From Klebsiella pneumoniae (GTDB lineage: Bacteria > Pseudomonadota > Gammaproteobacteria > Ga0077536): DNA of 34,730 nucleotides. Each line of letters opens with the position of its first letter. Within the stretch, counting starts at the first letter, position 1. The notes under the pieces are model-generated. The model saw nothing but the letters and a program-made list of their open reading frames with translations. It made no database searches and was not told where the DNA came from. Shown here piece by piece: positions 7,607 through 14,784 of the stretch. A program made the position numbers and the translations under genes. The stretch spans positions 1-34,730 of the forward strand of contig CAMATU010000018.1 in the NCBI GenBank assembly GCA_945861225.1, read 5' to 3'.

Positions 7607-9336
7607 TTGACCTCAAACTCCACGGCATGCGGGTGGAGATCGATCATCCACTCGTTGATCGCCTGTTCCATATCGACTGTTGCGCCGACGAACTTCATGA
7701 AATAAATCGGTTCCGCCCGGCTACGCATGCGCGATTGGAGCTTGTATTTACCCGGTTTGGTTAATAACGAACCGGGAATTTTATACGGGACTTTGCGTGC
7801 GCTCAGCGGCGGCAGGCTGCGGCCTTCCATCCGGATGAACGGCGGGTGATTGAGCACGGTTGTCGGTACGCCCGGCGGCCGGATATGGGGCAGCTGATCG
7901 ACGTCGAAATTGATTGGGAGATACATTTCGCGATCAGTGCCCTTGACGTTCGTCGTCAGGAATTTGGTCTGCAGATTGAACAGTTGCTTGTCAAAAGGAA
8001 CTTTTCGTTCAGCGACTCCTAAGGAGTGAATGTCAGCCATGTCGCCATTGCCGTCCACATAGCCGGTTTCCCATATACGCTGACCATCGGGATCAATCAG
8101 TGCCACGTTAAACCAGAGCTCCGGCTGGGCGCCAAGTGACCCGGAAGGCAGGTTATGGCCTTTGTCGAGATTCGACACTTTATAGTGCAGTTTCAAGTCC
8201 TTACCGGCTGCCGGCGTGGATTTGAAGAAGGGTCCGTCGATGCGCATCGAGTTTTCCATTACCTCGATCCGTGACTTCTTCTTGTCTTCCAGCAGCTTCA
8301 GATTGAGCGAAATCACGTAACGCGCTTCTTCGCGATCCGCACGGGCGCTCCATTCCGGCGGAAATTCAGCTTTCACATCCCCACTGGCGATTTTATCTTC
8401 CCAAGTGGGCTCGCCCCATGGTGCGCGGTAGTCGAACTTCAGCCATTCCTTGATAGTCCAGCGCTGCGCGCGTGGGTTGAACGGGAAGATACCGGGATGG
8501 GCGATGGGGTAACCCGGCCCGAAGAACATGTGATTAGAGTGTTTCTGCTTTGGATCGCCGACGGTCTGGCCATTGATCATCGCAATCGGCCAGGTTTCGA
8601 AGCCCTGCGCTTCACCGGGTACCTTGCCCATGTGGCATTGCTGGCAGGTGATCCCTTCTTTGGCGGCCGGTGCGCCGCGATACTGCTCCCACACGACTTC
8701 TAGCTTAATGCCAGGATGAACTGCCACTTGATGGCAGGACACGCAAAATTCGCTTTGACCGATTTGTTCGAACTTGATCGGGGCGGCGTGCATGGGAGTT
8801 CCGGGCTGGCCGGCCGCAGTTGAGACTCCAAAGTCGCCGGGTTTGGCCGCGACTTCCGCGTACTTAGTGCCCGTCCCGCTGTTATAGATCGGCTGATTAA
8901 TATCGCCACCTTCCACGTGGCGTTCCCCGTTTACCTTTCCGAACTGCGTCGAGACGCGGTGGCAGGTGATGCAGGTTATCCCTTCGCGGGAAATTGCCGA
9001 ACGATCCCATAAGGCTGCTTCGCGCGGCTCACCCAACTGTGTCGCAACTTGTTGGTGACAACGCACACAGAAGGTGCCGATGGTGCCCGACGCAAAATCG
9101 TTAATCGCCTGTTCAAACTTGTGGAACATCGGCGAAATAGAAGCGTAGCCGTGATTTGAGACCGCCCATTCCCAGAACACTTTTGGGTGGCAGCTTGCGC
9201 ACTGGGTGGCGGAGGGGTATTCCGACTCAGCGAAAATAGGCGCATGTGGGTCCGTCTCTGCGGCCACTGGCGGGGGCGCGCTGGCGAGCAAGATGCCGCC
9301 GCACAGAAAAAGCTTTGCAAGTCGGAGCAGATTCAT
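7603..9336 (-). CDS. Secreted pentaheme cytochrome c with heme-free C-terminal domain
   Basis: This is the first gene of the cytochrome operon, 577 residues. The signal peptide spans residues 1-26 (PVAA-E). Five CXXCH sites lie at 46-50, 90-94, 122-126, 198-202 and 231-235. The first, CASCHPKVFWEWAVSNH, is the typical opening of cytochrome c554-type multiheme proteins. Residues about 320-577 hold no heme motif and look beta-rich, with a conserved-looking segment HNLPSGSLGAQPELWFNV near residue 395; similar tails occur in several multiheme cytochromes. Its stop codon overlaps the start of the barrel gene by 4 nt. It may be the cytochrome that docks to the barrel or acts as a terminal reductase/oxidase for an external substrate. 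No strong Shine-Dalgarno is seen before the ATG. Substrate unknown. Confidence 0.87.
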   Translation of the reverse strand: MNLLRLAKLFLCGGILLASAPPPVAAETDPHAPIFAESEYPSATQCASCHPKVFWEWAVSNHGYASISPMFHKFEQAINDFASGTIGTFCVRCHQQVATQLGEPREAALWDRSAISREGITCITCHRVSTQFGKVNGERHVEGGDINQPIYNSGTGTKYAEVAAKPGDFGVSTAAGQPGTPMHAAPIKFEQIGQSEFCVSCHQVAVHPGIKLEVVWEQYRGAPAAKEGITCQQCHMGKVPGEAQGFETWPIAMINGQTVGDPKQKHSNHMFFGPGYPIAHPGIFPFNPRAQRWTIKEWLKFDYRAPWGEPTWEDKIASGDVKAEFPPEWSARADREEARYVISLNLKLLEDKKKSRIEVMENSMRIDGPFFKSTPAAGKDLKLHYKVSNLDKGHNLPSGSLGAQPELWFNVALIDPDGQRIWETGYVDGNGDMADIHSLGVAERKVPFDKQLFNLQTKFLTTNVKGTDREMYLPINFDVDQLPHIRPPGVPTTVLNHPPFIRMEGRSLPPLSARKVPYKIPGSLLTKPGKYKLQSRMRSRAEPIYFMKFVGATVDMEQAINEWMIDLHPHAVEFEVK

Positions 9337-9513
9337 ATTGTTGTTTCGTGTTTTACCCTGGCGCAGACCCGAGGCAAACGCCGGAATCTAAAGGCGCTTA
9401 AAGTGACCCTAATTTAACAGCCCTGGCTCAGCAAACGCCAGCGCCAGCGGTTAGCCCCTCAGGAGCCTGCGAAGCCCAACGCAAGCTTCGACTTTCTAGT
9501 AGGTTAGCGCACA

Positions 9514-9536
9514 AATCTAATTAAGAGAATTAGATT
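9514..9536. promoter_or_regulatory. Perfect AT-rich palindrome, candidate operator
   Basis: AATCTAATT (9514-9522) and its exact complement AATTAGATT (9528-9536) flank the 5-nt spacer AAGAG. Arms of 9 bp with a 5-nt centre suit a dimeric helix-turn-helix repressor or activator. There is no T-tract and no gene end close by, so a terminator is unlikely. It lies 177 bp before the cytochrome operon start and 174 bp before the Tim44-domain gene, so it could serve either. It is not an FNR or Fur site by sequence. The regulator is unknown. Confidence 0.45.
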
Positions 9537-9549
9537 ACTGTTAAAACCT

Positions 9550-9561
9550 GAAATTAATTTC
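9550..9561. promoter_or_regulatory. Second short palindrome GAAATTAATTTC
   Basis: This is a perfect 12-bp palindrome 13 nt right of the larger palindrome and in the same AT-rich patch. It could be a second binding site or simply a by-product of the AT-rich composition. Twelve bases of AT-rich self-complementarity are weak evidence alone. Confidence 0.25.
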
Positions 9562-9710
9562 TAGTCCCGCCCGCGTGGCCTGGACGTCAAACGCAAATCT
9601 GATGTCCCCGGGAACCGCGAGCGCTAGCGGCAGCATGCGTGGGCGGTTGAACCGACCGCGCCAGAATTTGTGTAGACTCCCGCTTCCTCACCACAACGCG
9701 CCGAACTCCA

Positions 9711-10670
9711 ATGCAAAAACTTACCGGCTTTTTTCTATCTGTGCTGCTGACGCTCTCATTTAGCCTGTGCGGACTATCCGATGCAGAGGCGAAGCGTCTC
9801 GGCGGCGGTGGTTCCTTCGGTGGCAAGTCGGGGTTCAGTTCACCCTTCAAGCGCTCAGCGGCGATGCCCGCGCGTTCCCCCGCGCAGCAGCGGGCCACAC
9901 AGCAGAATCAGGCGACCAAGCAAAGCCTGGCGAAGCGGGGCGGCTTGATGGGCATGTTGGGTGGGCTCGCCATCGGCGGCCTGCTCGGCGCGCTACTCTT
10001 CGGTGGTGCCTTCGAGAATCTCAATTTCATGGATCTGATTATCTTTGGCGGCATCGCGTTCATGCTCTACAAGCTGCTTGCGGCGCGCGCCGCCAAACAG
10101 ACCTTACGGCCAGCCTACAACCCGCGCACAATCGATAGTCCCCAAGCTCGCGACGCACTTCCCCGTGAGGCTCGGCCTGCAACCACAGTGGAACCGGTGG
10201 GCGACAGTGGCTTCGATGCCAAAGGGTGGTTTCGTGGCGAACAAGCGGGCGCGACGCCCCCGGACCAAAGCCTCGAACATGCACCTGTTGCAATGCCCGC
10301 GGGCTTTGATGCGGAAGCATTTCTGGCGGGGGCTCGGATTGCTTTTAGCGATCTACAGAAGGCCTGGGACGCGCGTGACCTGACGGTGATCAGGAGTCTC
10401 TCCACCGACACGATGTTCGGTGAACTCCAGGATCGAATCAAAGATCTCCCGGCTGACAATCGCACAGATGTCCTGAAGGTGGAAGCCGAGCTACTTGAGG
10501 TGCGCGAAGTTGGCGACGCGCTGGAAGCTGTGGTGTTGTTCGATACGCTTATGCGCGAGGAGGCCGAGGCGCAAGCTCGGCAGGTCAGGGAAGTCTGGCA
10601 CTTCACCAAAGCGGCGGCCAGTCGCCAGCCGAAATGGTTCCTCGATGGCATTCAACAACTCGAGGACTGA
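9711..10670 (+). CDS. Tim44-like domain membrane protein
   Basis: This 319-residue protein has an N-terminal signal or membrane segment (4-27), then a Gly/Ser/Phe-rich basic stretch (KRLGGGGSFGGKSGF) and a Gln-rich linker. Two hydrophobic segments sit at about 83-103 and 105-123. The C-terminal part (about 190-318) is a Tim44-like alpha+beta domain, with DLQKAWDARDL and the closing EVWHFTK...WFLDGIQQLE. Bacterial proteins of this layout are common in beta- and gammaproteobacteria; their role is unclear, although the mitochondrial relative works in protein import and the fold belongs to the NTF2-like group. It is convergent with the protease gene, with 21 nt between the stops. No strong Shine-Dalgarno precedes the ATG. 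Confidence 0.85.
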   Translation: MQKLTGFFLSVLLTLSFSLCGLSDAEAKRLGGGGSFGGKSGFSSPFKRSAAMPARSPAQQRATQQNQATKQSLAKRGGLMGMLGGLAIGGLLGALLFGGAFENLNFMDLIIFGGIAFMLYKLLAARAAKQTLRPAYNPRTIDSPQARDALPREARPATTVEPVGDSGFDAKGWFRGEQAGATPPDQSLEHAPVAMPAGFDAEAFLAGARIAFSDLQKAWDARDLTVIRSLSTDTMFGELQDRIKDLPADNRTDVLKVEAELLEVREVGDALEAVVLFDTLMREEAEAQARQVREVWHFTKAAASRQPKWFLDGIQQLED

Positions 10671-10691
10671 CAGCGAAGCGCAATGCTGCCG

Positions 10692-11423
10692 TTAGTCGGC
10701 GGTCAGCGTGAGCAGGATATCCGCGTACCAGGCGCAGTTTAGGCCGAGCGCCTCGTCCAGTTTCAGATCGCGCGTCTCCATGTCGAGGCGCGCCGAGTGC
10801 ACACCCAACAAGGTCCACGGCAGTGCGCCGTGAACCGCTTTTGGATAGGCATCACGCATAACAATCGGCGCGCCACTGCCGCCGCGGTGCGTACGCGCGT
10901 CGGTCAGGAAATAGCCTTCGCCCTGGAAACGTAATCCGAACGAAGATGCGATCCCCGCCTGCCGTACCACCGGCAGATGATGCAAGGTGTCGTGAAAACC
11001 TAGTGGGAAACCGACTACCAGCACCGACGCCCCGACCTCAACTTGATCGTTCGGGCTGTGCAGATGTGCCGGCTCGAACGCGCAGTAAACCATCTGCGCG
11101 GGCAACGCGGCCCGCTCGAGTTCAATCACCGCCACGTCGATCTCCCCCGCCGCGTCCTGACCTTGACGCCACAGACTCTTGCCATCCCGGTAGAGCGGGA
11201 TCGAAAACCCGGTTGAGCGCGCGATGTTGTCCGGATCGACATGCACTTCAATCTCGATGCGATCCGGGAAGTGCTTGCTCGGTTCATCCAGCATGACGTG
11301 GCGGCTAGTGACTAAAAACAAACGCGCGCCGCGGGCAAAGAAAAAACCACTCGCATTGGTGAGCCGGCGTTGTTGTTCGAAAGTGAATATACGAGCTGCG
11401 GTTAGCAGTAGCGTTTCAATCAT
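10692..11423 (-). CDS. Trypsin-like serine protease, cytoplasmic
   Basis: This 243-residue protein has the S1-fold catalytic signature: H42 in LVTSRHVM, D96 in EIDVAVIEL and S183 in RGGSGAP. The motif VLVVGFPLGF between D and S is typical of HtrA/S1-type peptidases. No PDZ domain follows and no signal peptide is visible, so it is probably cytoplasmic. The start at 11423 is preferred because GGAG lies 8 nt upstream; a longer version from a TTG at 11468 lacks such support. It may act in protein quality control or be an accessory protease; the substrate is unknown. The end is convergent with the Tim44-domain gene. Confidence 0.8.
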   Translation of the reverse strand: MIETLLLTAARIFTFEQQRRLTNASGFFFARGARLFLVTSRHVMLDEPSKHFPDRIEIEVHVDPDNIARSTGFSIPLYRDGKSLWRQGQDAAGEIDVAVIELERAALPAQMVYCAFEPAHLHSPNDQVEVGASVLVVGFPLGFHDTLHHLPVVRQAGIASSFGLRFQGEGYFLTDARTHRGGSGAPIVMRDAYPKAVHGALPWTLLGVHSARLDMETRDLKLDEALGLNCAWYADILLTLTAD

Positions 11424-11536
11424 CTGGCGTGCTCCACTCGCGATTGACCATTTCATCACTGGTCGCAAGTCTTCGGAATTATAGCGGGCGCGGAGACCGG
11501 TACGCCGAACGGCCGCCAGTGGGCGCCACGATAAAT

Positions 11537-11553
11537 TCCGACAGGCTGCTAGG
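11537..11553 (-). repeat. 17-bp copy of the sequence flanking the palindrome after rpoN
   Basis: TCCGACAGGCTGCTAGG here is the exact reverse complement of 34581-34597, which lies at the left edge of the long palindrome after rpoN. It sits in the 166-nt gap between the FTR1 gene end and the protease start. The flanks do not match, so this may be a remnant of a dispersed element. A 17-bp match by chance in 35 kb is unlikely but not excluded. Confidence 0.45.
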
Positions 11554-11589
11554 TGCGGATAATTGGCCGAACTGCGCTGAGCGTAGTCC

Positions 11590-13170
11590 CTAGAACCGCA
11601 ATTCGTATTCGAGTTGGAATTTCACTGCGCCATCCGCAGATTCGTCGGTCAGACCAAATAAATAGCCGATGTTGTAAACAATTTTGCTGGTGCCGTTCAG
11701 ATTGAATTTGCCGCGCACATTCGGACCGATGAAGTGTTCCTGCTCAGCAAGCGGATTCGCGTGCGTGATTTCCCCGATATCACCGAAAGCCTCGAAGCCA
11801 GGTTCAAACTCTGGCCGCAGGCGATAGTGAGTGCCCCACGCATACTCAAACCCCACGCCTGGATCGTCGCTGTCAGTAAAATGCTGGACAAATATCGGGT
11901 TGGCAGTGAACACCCAATTAGAGACGCTCTTCTCGGCGAGCACTTTCCATTCAAGGGCATGTTCGTCGCTACGGGTAAGACCTTTGGCGTATTCGATGTA
12001 GGCGCCTAAATCGAACCAATATTCGCCTGGTTCGGTGAGCTGAAAGATGCTCTCCCACGCAAACTCGGTCAACTCGTGATTTGCCGCGGGTTCACGTTTG
12101 GATTTCAGGAAAACCGCAGTATGCCAGCGGGCAGTCGGGCTATAACCGAGTTCGTAGACGAAGGCCTCTGCGCTATCTTTGGCATCGTCGTCGTCAACCG
12201 CGTGGTCGGCGCGGAATTCGAATTCCCATTCGCCCTGTTCCACATAGGGCGAATACACCGTGAAGCCTGCCCAGGCGGGCGGGCTCAGCACGCTGGTGAA
12301 TAGCGCTGCGAGGGCATAGACGACTGCGGGGACGGTTGCCACCCGCGGACCCGCTGCGATATTTCGCGAGCTTCGGTCGCTATAAATGATGGCGTAACCG
12401 AACAACAGCAGGATGGCGAGATAGCCCACGACCTGAATCACCATCGGGGCCGCGATGTAGCCCACGAGTGCATGTAAGGTTTGGCCAAAAATGCTGCCGT
12501 CGCTAACGAGCAAGGAAGTATCCCACGCAGTTTCTGTGAGTCGCGAAATAAGGCCGGCTTGCGCGATAAAGGCGATTGCTTGGGCAAACATTCCTGCGGC
12601 AAGTAAGGCGATCCACCAACTGGTGACTGCAAATAAGTGCCGCGTGGGTATCTTTAGGAGTCCGAGGGAAATTCCACCCCCGAGCAGGACGCCACCCATG
12701 AGACCGATAGACCCGCCGACCATGACGCCGCCGCTGTTAGTCGATCCCGCTGCCAACATGCCGCCCAGGAACAGCACGATTTCAGAGCCCTCGCGGAGCA
12801 CAGCGAGGCCGACGACGACCGCTAGCGCATAAAGCGGGCGCACGCCGCGATGGATTTCGTGACTCAGCGAGCGGGTTGTCCCGAGCATTTCGCGGCCGTG
12901 CGTGCTCATCCAAAGCGTATGCCAACCCAGCATCAGGACTGCCGCGAACAGTACCCCCGCGTTGAAAAGCTCCTGGCCGATGCCTCCGGCGAGTCCAGCG
13001 AGCTGCTCAGCACAGCCTGCGACTGCGATGGCACCACCGAGACCAAGGGCTATGCCCGCCAGAATCCACCGCCCGCGGCCCACGATACCGGCCGAGCCAG
13101 CAAACACGACCCCGACCAACAGCGCGGCTTCCAGTACCTCACGAAAGACAATCAGCGCGACCGACAGCAT
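11590..13170 (-). CDS. FTR1-family iron permease fused to a predicted beta-barrel domain
   Basis: This 526-residue protein has two unlike halves. Residues 1-264 are an FTR1/EfeU permease with about seven membrane segments and the two iron-binding REXXE motifs REVLE (10-14) and REGSE (126-130). After a basic stretch, residues 277-301 read as a signal peptide (hydrophobic, ending PPAWA-G). Residues 302-526 are aromatic, acidic and strand-rich, start GFTVYSPYVEQGEWEFEF and end YELRF, like a secreted or outer-membrane barrel. No stop or good start codon separates the halves; only a GTG at 12340-12342 could reinitiate. EfeU-type permeases end in the cytoplasm, so an extra helix would place the C-terminal part in the periplasm. 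It follows the cupredoxin gene and has GAGG about 8-10 nt before its ATG. A lost stop or sequencing indel remains possible. Confidence 0.82.
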   Translation of the reverse strand: MLSVALIVFREVLEAALLVGVVFAGSAGIVGRGRWILAGIALGLGGAIAVAGCAEQLAGLAGGIGQELFNAGVLFAAVLMLGWHTLWMSTHGREMLGTTRSLSHEIHRGVRPLYALAVVVGLAVLREGSEIVLFLGGMLAAGSTNSGGVMVGGSIGLMGGVLLGGGISLGLLKIPTRHLFAVTSWWIALLAAGMFAQAIAFIAQAGLISRLTETAWDTSLLVSDGSIFGQTLHALVGYIAAPMVIQVVGYLAILLLFGYAIIYSDRSSRNIAAGPRVATVPAVVYALAALFTSVLSPPAWAGFTVYSPYVEQGEWEFEFRADHAVDDDDAKDSAEAFVYELGYSPTARWHTAVFLKSKREPAANHELTEFAWESIFQLTEPGEYWFDLGAYIEYAKGLTRSDEHALEWKVLAEKSVSNWVFTANPIFVQHFTDSDDPGVGFEYAWGTHYRLRPEFEPGFEAFGDIGEITHANPLAEQEHFIGPNVRGKFNLNGTSKIVYNIGYLFGLTDESADGAVKFQLEYELRF

Positions 13171-13215
13171 TTCCGAACCCTCAAAATCCTAAAGATCAAA
13201 CGCTGGACAATAAGC

Positions 13216-13558
13216 CTACTCGACAATCACTCGACCTTGCGCAGTCTCTGGATTGAACTCGCCGAAGAAAGGATTAGGTGCCTGGCGGCAACGGTCCAAT
13301 GAATACCACGCCTTCAGTCTTGCCAGCGATAATTTTTTCCCGCTTGAGCTCGTAGCTCTCGAACTCTTCGGGCGTCACGTCGCGATTTTTGATGAGTAAC
13401 TTCACTTTAGTATTGGCCGGTACGCGTATTTCGGCCGGTTCGAATTTGTGTTGCTCGATAACAAGTTCGATCACCGGCGGGCCCGCCTGTACGGCTAACG
13501 GCAAGCCCATCGTCAACAGAGTTCCAGCCAACGCGGTCCAGTTCTTACGGGTAATCAT
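13216..13558 (-). pseudogene. EfeO/P19-type cupredoxin-like protein, frameshifted near its 3' end
   Basis: The open frame from ATG 13556-13558 (GGAG 9 nt upstream) encodes a signal peptide (PLAVQA-G) and a cupredoxin-like domain with HKFEPAEIRVPANTKVKLL and the FESYELKREK segment usual in partners of FTR1 permeases. It stops at TAA 13274-13276, just after GPLPPGT. Removing one A from that codon restores YPFFGEFNPETAQGRVIVE and a TAG at 13216-13218, which is the normal family ending (about 114 residues). So a one-base insertion has cut the last 19 residues. This is a real mutation, an assembly error or, less likely, a +1 frameshift site. The protein would bind periplasmic metal and feed the permease encoded 45 nt downstream. 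A longer TTG start at 13579 is less likely. Confidence 0.8.
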
Positions 13559-13588
13559 GGCAAAGTTCTCCAAACACAACGTAGGACG

Positions 13589-13607
13589 AATGATAAGGAT
13601 TCGTATT
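13589..13607. promoter_or_regulatory. Candidate Fur box
   Basis: AATGATAAGGATTCGTATT matches 14 of 19 positions of the classical Fur 19-mer written as AATGATAATCATTATCATT. It lies 31 nt before the cupredoxin ATG and overlaps the proposed -10 box, the expected place for iron-dependent repression. The genes behind it are an FTR1-type iron uptake pair, which supports the call. Confidence 0.5.
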
Positions 13608-13619
13608 TACAACAAGCAA
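13590..13619 (-). promoter_or_regulatory. Sigma-70-like promoter of the iron-uptake operon
   Basis: On the minus strand TTGCTT (13614-13619) and TATCAT (13590-13595) are separated by 18 nt. The -10 box matches five of six consensus bases and the -35 box three. Transcription would begin near 13583, leaving a short leader before the ATG at 13558. Confidence 0.4.
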
Positions 13620-13942
13620 AACCTTTGGATAGCGAAGGCCACCTTTATAAATTCGAGCAAGGCGATGATGGCAAGGCGCGAGCGAGCGAATAAGCGGAGT
13701 TTACATACATTAAATGAGCAGTTTGAACTCGGTTGCAATGTCGTCAGCGCGCCTCCAGCGAACTTATTGAGGTGCTCTGAAGCGTTGCGATGGCCAATGG
13801 GACCTGCTGCCCAGCTCGCCGCATCGGGTACTCAGCAGGCGAGGTCTGCTTACCGCAAAGTGGTAGCGCGCCTCATCAACAAACAATGAAAGCAAACCAG
13901 CCACTCACCCACGGTGTACGACATTGGGAACGGAAAAATCTA
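13620..13942. repeat. Intergenic region with an imperfect palindrome centred at 13707
   Basis: No credible gene lies between the cupredoxin promoter and tRNA-Lys. Complementary blocks are nested around one centre near 13707: TTTA/TAAA (13700-13703, 13711-13714), CGAG/CTCG (13683-13686, 13728-13731) and a looser outer pair near 13662-13678 and 13734-13750. The core GCGGAGTTTACATACATTAA resembles intergenic palindromic repeats I recall from many proteobacterial genomes, but no second copy is in this window. The part from 13760 to 13900 shows nothing I can name. Confidence 0.35.
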
Positions 13943-14018
13943 TGGTGCGCCGTGCAGGGATCGAACCTGCGACCAAAGGATTAAAAGTCCTCTGCTCTAC
14001 CAGCTGAGCTAACGGCGC
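13943..14018 (-). tRNA. tRNA-Lys (anticodon TTT)
   Basis: The minus strand folds as a 76-nt tRNA. The acceptor stem is GCGCCGT pairing with ACGGCGC, the D arm contains AGCTCAGCTGGTAGAGC, and the anticodon loop CTTTTAA gives TTT. The T arm contains GGTTCGATCC, and a CCA end is encoded at 13943-13945. Confidence 0.97.
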
Positions 14019-14201
14019 GGGGGCGGGTAAAAAGGAGGCGCGGATGATAGCCAGCCCTGGGATGGGGTACAAGCAATGTGGCCGGCGTTGTTCGCGTGGC
14101 GTGGATTTAACTGCTTGCGCGCATGTTAGGCGGCTCGGAGCGCTTGAAAAATTTCGGTGAACCCCTATCTTCCCTTGGCAAATTTTGCATTGAGGGTTCC
14201 T

Positions 14202-14564
14202 ATGCCGACCTATGTCTACCGCTGTGACGCCTGTGCTCACCAATTCGATGCCGTGCAACGGATGACGGCCGACGCGCTGACTGATTGTCCTGCCTGTCGC
14301 GCCCCAAAACTTGTGAAGCAAATTCAGGCGGCGGGTTTTGCCTTGAAGGGAACTGGCTGGTACGTGACCGATTTCAGGGATAAAGGGAAGAAGAGCCCGA
14401 GCGCTGAGGGCGATAGTCCAACCGCTTCGGTGGGTGCGTCCGACGTGAAAGCTGAGACCAAAGCCGAACCTAAGACTGAAGCCAAAACAGAAACGAAGTC
14501 CGAGACTAAACCGGAAACCAAAAGCGAAAGCGCCAAACCCGCCGCGACAGGGACTGCGGCATAG
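14202..14564 (+). CDS. FmdB-family zinc ribbon protein
   Basis: This 120-residue protein starts MPTYVYRCDACAHQFD. Two CXXC pairs (CDAC 8-11 and CPAC 29-32) form the zinc ribbon usual in the FmdB regulatory family, whose exact role is unknown. The folded part ends near residue 60 with GTGWYVTDFRDK. The tail (62-120) is disordered and made of Lys/Glu/Thr repeats such as KAETKAEPKTE, longer than in most relatives. GAGGG lies 6 nt before the ATG, which fixes this start over an upstream in-frame one at 14157. The gene commonly precedes aspS in gammaproteobacteria, as here. Confidence 0.9.
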   Translation: MPTYVYRCDACAHQFDAVQRMTADALTDCPACRAPKLVKQIQAAGFALKGTGWYVTDFRDKGKKSPSAEGDSPTASVGASDVKAETKAEPKTEAKTETKSETKPETKSESAKPAATGTAA

Positions 14565-14675
14565 ATCTCGACGTCGCGCTCGCGGCGGGCCCCGAACACG
14601 TTCGAATTCTGCGTCAAGCTGGCGGCCGCGCCGTCCGTTGCGGCGTTGCGGCAACCAGACGCAATCCGTATCATT

Positions 14676-14740
14676 CCGGCCCCTCAGGCCGTGTAAAAAC
14701 GTCGCGAGCGCAGTAGTTTTTACACGGCCTGGCTCGCCGG
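14676..14740. repeat. Long perfect hairpin between fmdB and aspS
   Basis: CAGGCCGTGTAAAAAC (14685-14700) and its exact complement (14716-14731) form a 16-bp stem with a 15-nt loop. After a 4x4 internal loop, CCGGC/GCCGG (14676-14680, 14736-14740) add five more pairs. The A/T run in the stem could give a bidirectional terminator, but no separate T-tract follows. A palindromic repeat of REP or MITE type is the alternative. Confidence 0.6.
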
Positions 14741-14784
14741 TAAGCGCCGCGCCCAACTAATCAATCCTCTTACGAGCCATGCCC

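Larger units (their letters stand above)
9337..9710. other. Divergent intergenic region between the cytochrome operon and the Tim44-domain gene
   Basis: The gap of 374 nt holds no credible gene. It must contain the promoters of both flanking genes. The patch from about 9511 to 9562 is strikingly AT-rich compared with the surroundings and contains two palindromes, listed separately. Toward the right gene, TTGAAC (9647-9652) and TAGACT (9673-9678) resemble -35 and -10 boxes, but the 20-nt spacer is too long for a confident sigma-70 call. Toward the left operon I found no convincing pair. A short stem CGAAGC/GCTTCG lies at 9470-9490. Confidence 0.6.

Noticed and set aside
9647..9678. TTGAAC/TAGACT as a sigma-70 promoter for the Tim44-domain gene
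   Set aside because: The spacer of 20 nt is outside the usual 16-18; kept only as a remark in the intergenic entry.
10115..10651. Minus-strand frame of 178 codons opposite the Tim44-domain gene
   Set aside because: Ser/Arg/Ala-biased shadow of a gene with clear membrane segments and a recognised domain.
13389..13889. Plus-strand open frame of 166 codons over the cupredoxin gene and intergenic DNA
   Set aside because: No domain, no ribosome site, opposes a gene with clear family motifs and spans the palindromic region.
13905..14756. Minus-strand open frame of 283 codons containing LAQLVEQRTFNPLVAGSIPAR
   Set aside because: It reads through tRNA-Lys; this peptide is a well-known false translation of tRNA genes, and the frame also opposes the FmdB gene.
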